A DNA stretch of 64,000 nt from Streptomyces sp. NBC_00370 (lineage in GTDB: Bacteria > Actinomycetota > Actinomycetes > Streptomycetales > Streptomycetaceae). The position numbers and the translations under genes are program-made. Below the pieces are notes generated by a model, which saw only the letters and a list, made by a program, of their open reading frames with translations, searched no databases and was not told the DNA's origin. Shown here in pieces: positions 21,541 to 29,908 of the stretch. Positions within the stretch are counted from its first letter, which is position 1, and every line of letters starts with the position of its first letter. The DNA lies in contig NZ_CP107968.1 of assembly GCF_036084755.1 (NCBI RefSeq), positions 434,001-498,000 on the forward strand, given 5' to 3'.

Positions 21541-21771
21541 CTGGTCGTGGCCCGTTCGGCGTCCGGCGCCGGACGCGGTCTCCAGGAAGCCCTGCTGCGC
21601 CGCCTCCAGGAGGTCAACTCCCCCGCCCTACTGCTGTCCTGTCCGCCCCCCGAGGGCTATCTGTTCGGCAACATCACGCCCCGGATCCTGCCGCGCGGCC
21701 GCGCCATGCGCATCTCCTGCAGGACCACGACCCTGGTGCGGACGGCGAAGGTCGGGGGGACGGGCGCCTGA
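21541..21771 (+). pseudogene. Possible relic tail of an FtsK/EccC-like ATPase
   Basis: In the plus frame beginning LVVARSASGAGRGLQEALLRR the reading ends with SPALLLSCPPPEGYLFGNITP, RILPRGRAMRI and a normal stop. The block 'LLLSGxPxEGxLxGxxxPxxLPxGR' occurs at the C-terminus of FtsK/SpoIIIE-type ATPases of ESX-like systems. No start codon or upstream domain is recoverable in the same frame. It appears to be a truncated remnant; the family call is tentative. Confidence 0.3.
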
Positions 21772-21838
21772 GGGGCCATGTGGTGGACGCGCCGACGGGG
21801 TTGCGAGGGCCCAGTTGGCGCGTCAGCCGTCCCCCGGT

Positions 21839-21851
21839 CGTGTGTCACACG
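21839..21851. promoter_or_regulatory. CGTGTG-T-CACACG palindrome upstream of VOC gene
   Basis: CGTGTGTCACACG is a perfect 13-bp odd palindrome 59 bp upstream of the VOC start codon. It contains TGTCACA, the heptamer also found upstream of other genes in this island (25617-25652, 30416-30454). It may be an operator; the regulator is unknown. Confidence 0.4.
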
Positions 21852-21909
21852 AGCGGCACTTGCCCGGTCATCACGGACGGAGGATCCGGACGAGCGAGGA
21901 TGACGCACT

Positions 21910-22362
21910 ATGACGACACACAGTAACCTGCCCGCCCCTGAACAGGGCCTGCTGATCACTCACTTCCTGACCGTTCGCGACGTGGAGACGTCACGGCGCT
22001 TCTACGCCGACATCTTCGGCGGCGAGGTCGTGATGGACGAGAACCCGGCGATGGTGAAGGTCGCCAACAGCTGGATCATCATGAACCCGGGCGGTGGCCC
22101 CACACCCGACAAGCCCGACGTCACACTGGAGGCGCCGCAGGACACACAACGGGTGTCGAGCTTCCTCAACGTGCGCGTCGCCGACATCGCCTCCTTCTAC
22201 GCCGAGGCCGTCGCCAAGGGCGCCCACTTCCTCACGGAGCCGCTTGACCGCGTCGCCGAGCTGCGCTGCTACCTCCGTGACCCGGACGGTTACCTCATCG
22301 AGGTGGGCCAGTCCACCGGCCTCCTCCACGGCCAGCTGGCCGACCCCCCGGCCGGTTCCTGA
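21910..22362 (+). CDS. VOC-superfamily protein (glyoxalase/bleomycin-resistance fold)
   Basis: This 150-aa protein has paired beta-alpha-beta-beta-beta modules of the vicinal-oxygen-chelate fold: LITHFLTVRDVETSRRFYADIFGGEVV in the first and SSFLNVRVADIASFYAEAVAKGAHFLTEP ... CYLRDPDGYLIEVGQ in the second. The final Glu of LIEVGQ and His18 are in metal-ligand positions. Family members include lactoylglutathione lyases, dioxygenases and antibiotic-binding proteins, so no reaction can be assigned. It opens the redox/stress island. Confidence 0.85.
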   Translation: MTTHSNLPAPEQGLLITHFLTVRDVETSRRFYADIFGGEVVMDENPAMVKVANSWIIMNPGGGPTPDKPDVTLEAPQDTQRVSSFLNVRVADIASFYAEAVAKGAHFLTEPLDRVAELRCYLRDPDGYLIEVGQSTGLLHGQLADPPAGS

Positions 22363-22503
22363 CTGACCCCCGGCGGGGGGTGAGCCGCGTCCCGGCCGGT
22401 GGTGTGTGCCGGCCGGGACGCGCGGCGCGTCACAGATGAGGGGCGTGCCTGGTCTTACCTGTGAAGAAGAGAAGACAGACCGACACGGGCAAGGGTGGTA
22501 CTC

Positions 22504-22986
22504 ATGTCATATCCGAAGCAGGTGTACTACGGCGACGGCGGAGAAGTCAGCGCCAAGTTCCGCTCCGCGGACACACCGCCGGACCTCGGCACGGCCGAGG
22601 AGGGCGGCTACTACTACCTGGCGACCACAGCCACCACCCGAGGTGAGTTCGGGCTCTACCGCGTGGTGATGGGTGCGCGGTCGGGCGGTCCGAAAACCCA
22701 CTACCACAAGACCATCTCGGAATCGTTCTACGTTCTCGACGGCACCCTCCGGCTCTACGACGGCACGCAGTGGATCGAGGGGAAGAAGGGCGACTTCCTG
22801 CACGTCCCGCAGGGCGGGCTGCACGCGTTCCGCAACGACTCCGACTCCCTGACCGAAATGCTGCTGCTCTTCACACCGGGCGCGCCCCGCGAGGAGTACT
22901 TCGAAGGTCTCGCGCAGCTGGCCGACGCCACCGACCAGGAGCGGGCCGAGTTCTTCGTGAAGCACGACTCCTACTTCGTGGAGTGA
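22504..22986 (+). CDS. Cupin-domain protein
   Basis: This 160-aa protein starts at ATG 22504 (MSYPKQVYYGDGGEVSAKF). The cupin core reads GPKTHYHKTISESFYVLDGTLRLYDG (motif 1, His-x-His...Glu) and GDFLHVPQGGLHAFRN (motif 2, with the last metal His). The C-terminal part, MLLLFTPGAPREEYFEGLAQLA, resembles quercetinase-like single-domain cupins. It probably binds a metal ion; the substrate is unknown. TCACAG at 22430-22435 and CTGTGA at 22459-22464 form an inverted pair upstream. Confidence 0.85.
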   Translation: MSYPKQVYYGDGGEVSAKFRSADTPPDLGTAEEGGYYYLATTATTRGEFGLYRVVMGARSGGPKTHYHKTISESFYVLDGTLRLYDGTQWIEGKKGDFLHVPQGGLHAFRNDSDSLTEMLLLFTPGAPREEYFEGLAQLADATDQERAEFFVKHDSYFVE

Positions 22987-23032
22987 CCGCGGTCCCGGCG
23001 GGAGAACCGACGACTGAGCCAAGGAGCCACCG

Positions 23033-23809
23033 ATGACGGAAGAAAGTGTGCTGCGTCCGAGCCTGATCGCCCCGATCGGGCATGTCGAACCGGTGCCCCG
23101 GCGTATCCGGGGGACGATCGGCGGCCGGGTCGCCTTCGACACCCGACGCGCCCTGTACGTGTGGGAGTGGCGCGCCTATCCCCAGTGGAGCATCCCCGTC
23201 GAGGACATGGCCGAAGGAGTGCTCGTCGACGAGGGGCACACCGAGGACCGTGGCGTCGCCTCCGCGCGGCGACACGGTCTGCGTGTCGGGTCCGAGGTGC
23301 GTGCGGGCGCCGCGTGGGTCTGGGCGGACGACGCCCCTGAGCCGCTGCGCGGCACCGTGCGCTTCGAGTGGGACGCGCTCGACGCGTGGTTCGAGGAGGA
23401 CGAGCCGGTCTTCGTCCATCCGAGGAGCCCCTACTCCCGTATCGACACCAGGCGTTCCTCCAGCAGCGTCCGCGTGGAGATCGACGGGGTCGTGCTCGCC
23501 GACGCGCCGCACTGCGTGAAGCTGTACGAGACCGGCCTGCCGACCCGGTACTACCTCGACCGCGGGTACGTCGACCTGTCGAAGCTGCGCCTTTCCGACA
23601 CGGTGACGGGCTGCGCGTACAAGGGGATGACGAGCAGCTACTGGTCGTTCGTGAACGACGGTGCCACTCACGAGGACATCGCCTGGGCGTACGACTACCC
23701 CACGAACCAGGCCACCGGTGTCGCGGGCATGGTGACGTTCTACAACGAACGCGTCGACCTGTATGTCGACGGGACGCTGCTGCCGCGGACATCCGGCGCG
23801 GCCAAGTGA
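23033..23809 (+). CDS. DUF427 double-domain protein
   Basis: This 258-aa protein contains two tandem DUF427 domains. The first includes VPRRIRGTIGGRVAFDTRRALYVWEW and YPQWSIPVEDM. The second includes SSSVRVEIDGVVLADAPHCVKLYETGLPTRYYLDRGYV and CAYKGMTSSYWSF, ending IAWAYDYPTNQATGVAGMVTFYNERVDLYVDG. DUF427 proteins are small beta-rich proteins common in actinobacteria, with no established biochemical role. It follows the cupin gene by 46 bp and may share its transcript. Confidence 0.88.
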   Translation: MTEESVLRPSLIAPIGHVEPVPRRIRGTIGGRVAFDTRRALYVWEWRAYPQWSIPVEDMAEGVLVDEGHTEDRGVASARRHGLRVGSEVRAGAAWVWADDAPEPLRGTVRFEWDALDAWFEEDEPVFVHPRSPYSRIDTRRSSSSVRVEIDGVVLADAPHCVKLYETGLPTRYYLDRGYVDLSKLRLSDTVTGCAYKGMTSSYWSFVNDGATHEDIAWAYDYPTNQATGVAGMVTFYNERVDLYVDGTLLPRTSGAAK

Positions 23810-23864
23810 ACGCGCCTTACTGGCATCGGCGTTGCAGACATTGAGATTCACCACCAGGAGAACC

Positions 23865-25184
23865 ATGCGCGAGATCCTCATAGTTGGCGGCGGCTACGCG
23901 GGCTTCTACACCGCCTGGGGACTGGAGAAGTCGTTGTCGGCGGACGAAGCGAGGGTCACGATCGTCGACCCGCGTCCGTACATGACCTACCAGCCCTTCC
24001 TGCCGGAGGTGATGGCCGGATCGGTCGAGGCCCGCCATGCCGCTGTGTCGATGCGCCGGCATCTGCGCTCCACCCGGATCATCGCGGGGACCGTGTCCGA
24101 GATCCGTCATGCGGACCGGTCACTCACTGTCCAGCCGGTGGGCGGAGCGGCTTACGAACTCCGCTACGACACCCTGGTGGTCACCGCCGGCGCGGTGACC
24201 CGCACCTTCCCGATTCCGGGGCTCGCCGAGCACGCAACCGGCATGAAGCACGTCGAAGAGGCGGTGGCCATCAGGGATCGCCTGCTGACGGCCTTCGACC
24301 AGGCCGCGTCGTTGCCGCCCGGTCCGCAGCGGCGAAGGCTCCTCACGGTCACCTTCGTGGGCGGCGGGTTCTCCGGTGTCGAGGGTTTCGGCGAACTGCT
24401 CTCCCTGGCAACGGCGATGCTCACGTCCTATCCGGAACTGACCTTCGACGACCTGTCGTTCCACCTGGTGGAGGCGCGGGACCGGATTCTGCCCGAGGTG
24501 ACCGACAAGCCGGGAGCCTGGGTGGTGCGGTCCTTGGCACACCGTGGTGCACACGTGCACCTCAACACCCAGCTCGTCTCGGCCGAGGACGGCCACGTCG
24601 TCCTGTCCACTGGTGAGGAGTTCGACTCGGCCCTGATCGTGTGGGCCGCCGGCAACGCCTCGAACCCCGTCACGCACCGGCACACCGACCTTCCGGTCGA
24701 CGAACGTGGGCTGCTCGTGGTCCGCGCCGACCTCCGCGTGGGTACGGACGCTCTTCCGGTACCGGACGTGTGGGCGGCCGGGGACGACGCCGCCGTACCC
24801 GACCTGGCCTCGCCCGTCGCGGGGGCGCACACCGTGCCCAACGCGCAGCACGCGGTACGGCAGGGCAAGCTGCTGGCGAAGAACATCACGGCGGACCTCC
24901 GCGGCGGAAAGACCCGTCCCTACCGGCACAGCAGTCTCGGAGTGGTGGCCACACTGGGCCTCGGCCGGGGAATCTTCCAGTACCGGGGAATCGTCATCAA
25001 GGGGTTCCCCGCGTGGCTGATGCACCGGGGCTACCACCTGCTGGCGGTGCCCTCGTGGGAGCGGAAGATCCGGGTGCTCGCCGTCTGGCTCACCGCCGCC
25101 CTGTTCGGACGGGACCTCGTCTCGCTGGCCTCTGTGCAGCATCCGAGGGACGCGTTCGTCGTCAGTACCGACGCACGTCCCTGA
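23865..25184 (+). CDS. Type II NADH dehydrogenase-like FAD oxidoreductase
   Basis: This 439-aa flavoprotein starts at ATG 23865 after ACCAGGAG. It has the FAD dinucleotide fold (ILIVGGGYAGFYTAWGLEK), the NAD(H)-binding fold (LLTVTFVGGGFSGVEGFGEL) and the third FAD motif (VPDVWAAGDDAAVPDL). The C-terminal part (FPAWLMHRGYHLLAVPSWERKIRVLAVWLTAALFGRDLVSL) matches the membrane-anchoring region of NDH-2. It should oxidise NADH and reduce menaquinone at the cytoplasmic face of the membrane without pumping protons. Its 3' end overlaps the convergent DUF3099 gene by 23 bp. It lies in an island with an orphan cytochrome b and an SdhA/FrdA-like protein. Confidence 0.9.
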   Translation: MREILIVGGGYAGFYTAWGLEKSLSADEARVTIVDPRPYMTYQPFLPEVMAGSVEARHAAVSMRRHLRSTRIIAGTVSEIRHADRSLTVQPVGGAAYELRYDTLVVTAGAVTRTFPIPGLAEHATGMKHVEEAVAIRDRLLTAFDQAASLPPGPQRRRLLTVTFVGGGFSGVEGFGELLSLATAMLTSYPELTFDDLSFHLVEARDRILPEVTDKPGAWVVRSLAHRGAHVHLNTQLVSAEDGHVVLSTGEEFDSALIVWAAGNASNPVTHRHTDLPVDERGLLVVRADLRVGTDALPVPDVWAAGDDAAVPDLASPVAGAHTVPNAQHAVRQGKLLAKNITADLRGGKTRPYRHSSLGVVATLGLGRGIFQYRGIVIKGFPAWLMHRGYHLLAVPSWERKIRVLAVWLTAALFGRDLVSLASVQHPRDAFVVSTDARP

Positions 25185-25554
25185 CGGGAGGGACGGGAGC
25201 GTACGGCTCGGCGACGGCACCCTGGTTCGGCGACGCCACGGAGCCGTCGTGCGGTGCCGGAGCGATCATCGGGTGGGAGGGTGCGGGTACGAACGTCGCC
25301 ATGGGTGAAGGGGCCTTCTCCCGACCGGCGTTGGCCAGGACGACGGCGATGTAGGGGAGGACGGCGCCGAGGACGAGCGCGACGATCGCCACGGGCCGCT
25401 CGACGTTCCACAGAGTGACCGCGAGGATCACCGAAACAGTGCGCACCGACATGGCGATGACATAGCGGCGCTGCCGGCCGCGCACGTCCTCGTCAAGTCC
25501 CTGCCTCGCTCCGGTGATCCGGAAGACCTGGACACTGTTCTGCTTCCTGATCAC
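25162..25554 (-). CDS. DUF3099 membrane protein
   Basis: This 130-aa protein begins MIRKQNSVQVFRITGARQGLDED and contains RGRQRRYVIAMSVRTVSVILAV, the DUF3099 signature, with two membrane helices (VRTVSVILAVTLW and PVAIVALVLGAVLPYIAVVLA). A Pro/Ala-rich tail of about 45 residues follows. DUF3099 proteins are actinobacterial membrane proteins without known function. The gene is convergent with, and overlaps, the NDH-2-like gene. Confidence 0.82.
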   Translation of the reverse strand: MIRKQNSVQVFRITGARQGLDEDVRGRQRRYVIAMSVRTVSVILAVTLWNVERPVAIVALVLGAVLPYIAVVLANAGREKAPSPMATFVPAPSHPMIAPAPHDGSVASPNQGAVAEPYAPVPPVRDVRRY

Positions 25555-25615
25555 GTTCCACCATCCGCTGGTCTCGGTTGCCGTGCTACCCGTTAAGACA
25601 ACTCCCGTGGCTCAT

Positions 25616-25653
25616 CTGTGACACCGGCGCTTCCGGGACGTCCCTTGTCACAG
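25616..25653. promoter_or_regulatory. CTGTGACA-N22-TGTCACAG inverted repeat
   Basis: The 8-bp arms at 25616-25623 and 25646-25653 are perfect inverted copies. Between them is a second palindrome, GGGACGTCCC (25634-25643). The element lies between the DUF3099 gene and the plus-strand 115-aa gene, both of which it could control. A related pair occurs at 30416-30454. Regulator unknown. Confidence 0.4.
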
Positions 25654-25737
25654 AGCGAGGACCGCTCCGGTCACAACAGGCAAGAGCGACCCACGCCGAC
25701 TTCGTCCCGGAGAGTGAAAACACGACATGGCGCCTCG

Positions 25738-25790
25738 TTCTGTGACCCGGACGGCAACGAGTGGGTCCTGCAGGAGGTGCCGAGCCGGGC
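25738..25790 (+). pseudogene. Relic C-terminus of a VOC-family gene
   Basis: The frame reads FCDPDGNEWVLQEVPSRA, the characteristic end of glyoxalase/VOC proteins ('F.DPDGN.WVLQEV'). Nothing of the rest of the domain precedes it. The codons run into the next gene's leader. It is a deletion remnant, perhaps from a duplicated VOC gene like that at 21910. Confidence 0.45.
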
Positions 25791-25825
25791 GACCCAGTCG
25801 GACCGGCCGTCCTTTGGAGAACGCC

Positions 25826-26173
25826 ATGGACACGAGTAAGGAGGCCGCACGCGGCCTCACCGCCATCGAGACCTTCCTGTACCGGGAGGCTCATCTGAGG
25901 GCCGCACGTCGGCGGGTAACAGCCTTCACCACACGGGCTCCTGGACTGACACGGGAGCAGAAGGAAGACATCGAACAGTGGTACCTCGATGAACAGGAGC
26001 AGGTCGCCCGGATGGTGACCGAGCACATCGCCGACAGCATCAGCGAGACGGAGGAGCGGTACCACGTGAGCTTCCGGCGGTGGCTCAGAGGAACCATGAC
26101 GGCGATGGTGCTGATCACACTGGTCATCAGCGGCCTGTTCGTCGTGGCCCTCGGGTCGCTCGGCGCGCTCTAG
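25826..26173 (+). CDS. Small protein with a C-terminal membrane anchor
   Basis: This 115-aa protein begins MDTSKEAARGLTAIETFLYREA at ATG 25826. The soluble part is helical and charged (TREQKEDIEQWYLDEQEQVARMVTEHIADSISETEERYH). One membrane helix follows near the end (GTMTAMVLITLVISGLFVVALGSLGAL). Such architecture suits a small accessory or assembly protein. It lies 172 bp upstream of the qcrB-like gene on the same strand. No family was recognised; a role with the cytochrome b is only a guess from position. Confidence 0.65.
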   Translation: MDTSKEAARGLTAIETFLYREAHLRAARRRVTAFTTRAPGLTREQKEDIEQWYLDEQEQVARMVTEHIADSISETEERYHVSFRRWLRGTMTAMVLITLVISGLFVVALGSLGAL

Positions 26174-26345
26174 GAATGCGCGGGACACTCGGCACGGTAG
26201 AGCCCGCGCGCCGTCCAGTCATGCCGTCACATCCACTGCTCTTGTCCGGTCATAGAGATGGAAGTGTTCCGGGACCTCCCCGGACGCCGCTTCCGCGCGG
26301 TCAACGCGCAAGCTATGAGCGAATGTCACGAACGGTGGTAAGGGC

Positions 26346-27971
26346 ATGAAGGACGGGCGCCCGCTGAACGACGAGAGGCAGAACAACGCGGGGAAAAAGG
26401 TCGCCGTACGGGCCGGCGGACACCTGCGTTCATACGGCAGGCTCAAGGGAAACGCCCGAAAGGCCTTCCCGGACCACTGGTCCTTCCTGCTCGGCGAGAT
26501 CTGCCTCTACAGTTTCGTCGTTCTCGTCGTCACCGGAATTTACCTGGCAGTGTACTTTCATCCATCGGCCCAGATGGTCAGGTATGAAGGCAGTTACGCA
26601 CCTCTGCGCGGCCACCTGGTGTCGGAAGCGTTCAACTCGTCGATGCGGATATCCTTCGAACTCCGCGGCGGGTTGCTGATCAGACAGGCCCATCACTGGG
26701 CGGCGCTGATCTTCGTCGGTTCCATACTCGTCCACCTGATGCGTGTTTTCTTCACGGGCGCGTTCCGCAAGCCCCGCAGGCTCAGTTGGCTGATCGGATT
26801 CCTGCTGCTCATCCTCGCCATGTTCGAAGGGCTCACCGGCTACGACCTTCCCGACGACCTGCTCTCGGGGACCGGTCTCGCGGTGGTGAACGGCACGATT
26901 CTGTCGATCCCCTTCGTCGGGTCGTACCTGTCGTTGTTCCTCTTCGGAGGCGAGTTCCCCGGACACGAACTGATCGCCCACTTCCACCTTCTTCACGTGT
27001 GGATCATTCCCGCCCTGATGGTGTTCCTGATCGCCGTGTACATCTGGCTGGCGATACGCAACAAGCACACGCAGTATCCCGGTTCGGGGCGCACCGAGAA
27101 GAACGTCGTCGGTCTCCCGTTCACCGTTCACGCGGTGAAGTCGGCGGGGTTCTTCCTCCTCGTCGCTGGAGCCGTCTTCGCCATCGCCGGTGCCGTACAG
27201 ATCAATCCGATCTGGCGGTACGGCCCCTTCCGGCCCGACCAGGTCTCGGCGGGGTCCCAGCCGGACTGGTACATGGGCGTCGCCGACGGGCTGCTGCGGG
27301 TCATGCCCGGCTGGGAGGTCAGTTTCCTTGGCCGCACCCTGGCACTGGACAATCTGATTCCGCTCGGCGTCGCCGGCGGGCTGTTCCTGGCCATGGCCGT
27401 GTACCCGTTCATCGAGTCCTGGCTGACCAGTGACGACCGTGAGCAGCACATTCTTGACCGGCCGCGCAATCGTCCCGTGCGTACGGCCCTCGGTGTCGCA
27501 TGGATCAGTTTCTATCTGGTGGCCCTGATCGCCGCCGCGAACGACATCATCGCCGTCCGTCTCCACGTCTCCGTCGAGTCGGTGACGTGGGCCGTGCGCT
27601 TCGGTCTTTTCCTCGTACCGCTCACGGCGTTCTCCGTCACGAAGCGAGTGGCCCTCGGCCTCCAGCGCCGAGACCGCGACAAGGTGCTGCACGGAAGGGA
27701 GACCGGCATCATCAAGCGTTTGCCTGACGGCGAGTTCGTCGAGATCCATGAGCCGCTCGGCCCTGACGAACTCCATCTGCTCACGCAGCACACCCAGTAC
27801 CGGCCGATCGACCCGGCCTCCGCGAAAGAGGGTGTGAAGGACGGCGTCGGACACGCCCTTGCCCGGCGCCTGCGTGCGGACCTGAGCCGACGGCTCTACG
27901 GGGAGGGCACGCAGGTCCCCAAGCCCTCCGAGCAGGAGTACAAGGAGATCACCGGCAAGCACCGGCCGTAA
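26346..27971 (+). CDS. Orphan cytochrome b (QcrB-like) with an altered haem ligand
   Basis: This 541-aa protein matches the actinobacterial cytochrome bc1 cytochrome b subunit in length and layout, with eight or so helices, a PDWY quinol-site motif (SQPDWYMGV) and KHTQYPGSGRTEKNVVG. Helix B keeps haem ligands His116 and His130 (HHWAALIFVGSILVHLMR). In helix D His217 is present (LLHVWIIPAL), but the partner position 15 residues on is Tyr232 (FLIAVYIWLAI) where His is expected. By alignment with mitochondrial H97/H196 this affects the high-potential haem b. No qcrA or qcrC is near, so it is not part of a standard complex III operon. It may serve a separate quinone-linked electron path with the nearby flavoproteins. 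Confidence 0.88.
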   Translation: MKDGRPLNDERQNNAGKKVAVRAGGHLRSYGRLKGNARKAFPDHWSFLLGEICLYSFVVLVVTGIYLAVYFHPSAQMVRYEGSYAPLRGHLVSEAFNSSMRISFELRGGLLIRQAHHWAALIFVGSILVHLMRVFFTGAFRKPRRLSWLIGFLLLILAMFEGLTGYDLPDDLLSGTGLAVVNGTILSIPFVGSYLSLFLFGGEFPGHELIAHFHLLHVWIIPALMVFLIAVYIWLAIRNKHTQYPGSGRTEKNVVGLPFTVHAVKSAGFFLLVAGAVFAIAGAVQINPIWRYGPFRPDQVSAGSQPDWYMGVADGLLRVMPGWEVSFLGRTLALDNLIPLGVAGGLFLAMAVYPFIESWLTSDDREQHILDRPRNRPVRTALGVAWISFYLVALIAAANDIIAVRLHVSVESVTWAVRFGLFLVPLTAFSVTKRVALGLQRRDRDKVLHGRETGIIKRLPDGEFVEIHEPLGPDELHLLTQHTQYRPIDPASAKEGVKDGVGHALARRLRADLSRRLYGEGTQVPKPSEQEYKEITGKHRP

Positions 27972-27984
27972 CGGGGGCAGCAGC

Positions 27985-28018
27985 CAGGGGTGGGGCGACG
28001 TCCGTCGCCCCACCCCTG
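27985..28018. terminator. Bidirectional terminator between qcrB-like and frdA-like genes
   Basis: A perfect 15-bp stem (CAGGGGTGGGGCGAC at 27985-27999 with its complement at 28004-28018) has a four-base loop. It sits between the stops of the two convergent genes, so it can end both transcripts. Confidence 0.85.
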
Positions 28019-28038
28019 CTGACCGGTTGTCGCACCGG

Positions 28039-29769
28039 TCATTCAGCGAGTTTCCCGTCCGTCGAAACGTCCTCCATAAGAGAGGCGATCTCGTCAGGGA
28101 TCGCCGGAATGCTCTCCCTGGTGATACCCGCTGTCGGGGACCACACCAGATTCACCCGCAGCTCGGGATCCATGTCGGGGTAGTCGCTGCGGTTGTGGCA
28201 GCCACGCGTCTCACGACGCTCCAGCGCCGATTCGAGTGTCGCGCGAGCGGCCAGGGCGGCGGACTTCAGGTCGAAGGCGTGCGCCAGGTCCTGATAGCCG
28301 GCGATGTCCGGGTGCACGCCGACGTCCGCCATCCGCTTCTCGATGACGGCCAGTTCGGCGAGTCCGGCACGCAGCCCCTCCCCGTCCCGTACGACACCGG
28401 CGTGTTCGGTCATGGTGTTGCGGATGGCACGCTGCAGAGCGCGGACGTTCTCCGGTCCGTCGGCGGCGAGAAGGGTGTCGAGCTCCTCGCGGGCCTGCGC
28501 GACGGCCGGAGCGGACCGGGGCTGCGCCGTCAGTGACTGCGAGTAGGCCGCAGCGGCCCGGCCCGTGAGACGCCCGAAGACCAGGAGTTCGATGAGGCTG
28601 TTCCCGCCCAGCCTGTTGGCACCGTGCAGGCCGCTCGACGCCTCGCCGATGGCGTACAGACCCCGGACATCGGTGCTGTGGTCCTCGGGATTCACCCGGA
28701 CGCCACCCATCGAATAGTGCGCGGTGGGCGCGATCTCGATCGGTTCGCGGGTGATGTCCAGCATCTGCAGATCCAGCAGCGTCTGGTAGACGCGGGGCAG
28801 CCGCGTCATGATCGTCCGCCGTGGCAGATGCGACACGTCGAGCCACACACCGCCCTTGGGGGTCCCGCGGCCCTCCTTGATCTCCGTGTAGGAGGCCAGG
28901 GCCACCCGGTCCCGCGTGGACAGCTCCATGCGTTCGGGGTCGTACCGGGCCATGAAGCGTTCACCCAGCGCGTTGCGCAGGATGCCGCCCTCGCCCCTGG
29001 CCGCCTCGCTGACGAGGGTGCCGGCCGCGTTCTCTGGCTCGATGATTCCGGACGGATGGAACTGCACCAGCTCGGCGTCGCGCAGCCGCGCTCCGGCTTC
29101 CACCGCCAGGCGGAACGAGTCCCCGGTGTTCTCGTCGCGCCGTGAGGAGGTCCGCCGCCAGATGCGGGTGTGTCCGCCCGCGGCGAGGATGACGGCGTCG
29201 GCGTGGATGACGTAACGCGTTCCGTCGGCGAGGCTGAAGCCGTAGGCGCCGAAGACAGCTCCGTCGTGGACGAGCAGCCGGGTGATGTAGACGCCGTCGA
29301 GCACCGGAATGTTCAGCTGTTCCGTGCGCCGGACGAGGGTGCGCTGAATCTCCAGCCCTGTGTAGTCGCCGGCGAAGGCCGTGCGACGGAACTTGTGGGC
29401 GCCGAAGAAGCGCTGTGAGATACGGCCGTCTTCTTCCCTGGCGAACGCCATGCCGTACCGCTCCAGATCGTCGATTCCCCGGGCGGCGCCCTGGGTGACG
29501 ATCTCCACGGTGCGGGGGTCGGCCAGCAGATAGCTCTCCTTGAGGGTGTCGGCCGCGTGCTGCTGCCAGCTGTCCTCCGGATCCATCGTGGCCAGTGCCG
29601 CGTTGATGCCTCCGGCGGCCAGCGCCGTGTGGGCGTCGTCCTTCGGACGCTTGCCGACAGCGAGGACGTCCGTGCCGGCCTCGGCCAGCTCGATCGCCGC
29701 GCGAAGCCCCGCGCCTCCGGTGCCGATCACCAGCACCATCGTGGATATTCGTTGTTCAGTGGCAGCCAC
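28039..29769 (-). CDS. SdhA/FrdA-type flavoprotein (fumarate reductase/succinate dehydrogenase-like)
   Basis: This 576-aa flavoprotein starts at GTG 29769 (CGGAG six bases upstream); ATG 29739 is an alternative. It has the FAD fold (MVLVIGTGGAGLRAAIELAEAG), the histidine for covalent FAD (KDDAHTALAAGGINAAL, His47), active-site blocks LVQFHPSG, SEAARGEGGIL, IAPTAHYSMGG and HGANRLGGNSLIEL. A helical C-terminal domain follows. It should interconvert succinate and fumarate, or act on a similar dicarboxylate. No iron-sulfur (SdhB) or membrane-anchor genes are adjacent, so its electron partner is unclear. It is convergent with the cytochrome b gene. Confidence 0.9.
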   Translation of the reverse strand: MAATEQRISTMVLVIGTGGAGLRAAIELAEAGTDVLAVGKRPKDDAHTALAAGGINAALATMDPEDSWQQHAADTLKESYLLADPRTVEIVTQGAARGIDDLERYGMAFAREEDGRISQRFFGAHKFRRTAFAGDYTGLEIQRTLVRRTEQLNIPVLDGVYITRLLVHDGAVFGAYGFSLADGTRYVIHADAVILAAGGHTRIWRRTSSRRDENTGDSFRLAVEAGARLRDAELVQFHPSGIIEPENAAGTLVSEAARGEGGILRNALGERFMARYDPERMELSTRDRVALASYTEIKEGRGTPKGGVWLDVSHLPRRTIMTRLPRVYQTLLDLQMLDITREPIEIAPTAHYSMGGVRVNPEDHSTDVRGLYAIGEASSGLHGANRLGGNSLIELLVFGRLTGRAAAAYSQSLTAQPRSAPAVAQAREELDTLLAADGPENVRALQRAIRNTMTEHAGVVRDGEGLRAGLAELAVIEKRMADVGVHPDIAGYQDLAHAFDLKSAALAARATLESALERRETRGCHNRSDYPDMDPELRVNLVWSPTAGITRESIPAIPDEIASLMEDVSTDGKLAE

Positions 29770-29908
29770 GGTCAACTCCGATCGCCTTGGGGTGTCTGCT
29801 ATTACGACCAGGGCGGTCGGGGAATTGTGACGACGATCTGCCCCGCCTGCCGCCCGACAATGGCGGCAACGGCGGCGCGGCCGGGTCGGCTCTCAGCTCT
29901 GCCTGAGT

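Noticed and set aside
22430..22464. TCACAG/CTGTGA pair upstream of the first cupin as a third copy of the TGTGACA-N-TGTCACA element
   Set aside because: The arms point the opposite way and are one base shorter, so it was not counted as the same element.
25634..25643. GGGACGTCCC as a DevR/OsdR (dormancy regulator) box
   Set aside because: The known boxes have a longer, more specific pattern. A 10-bp G+C palindrome is not enough, although the redox context made it tempting.
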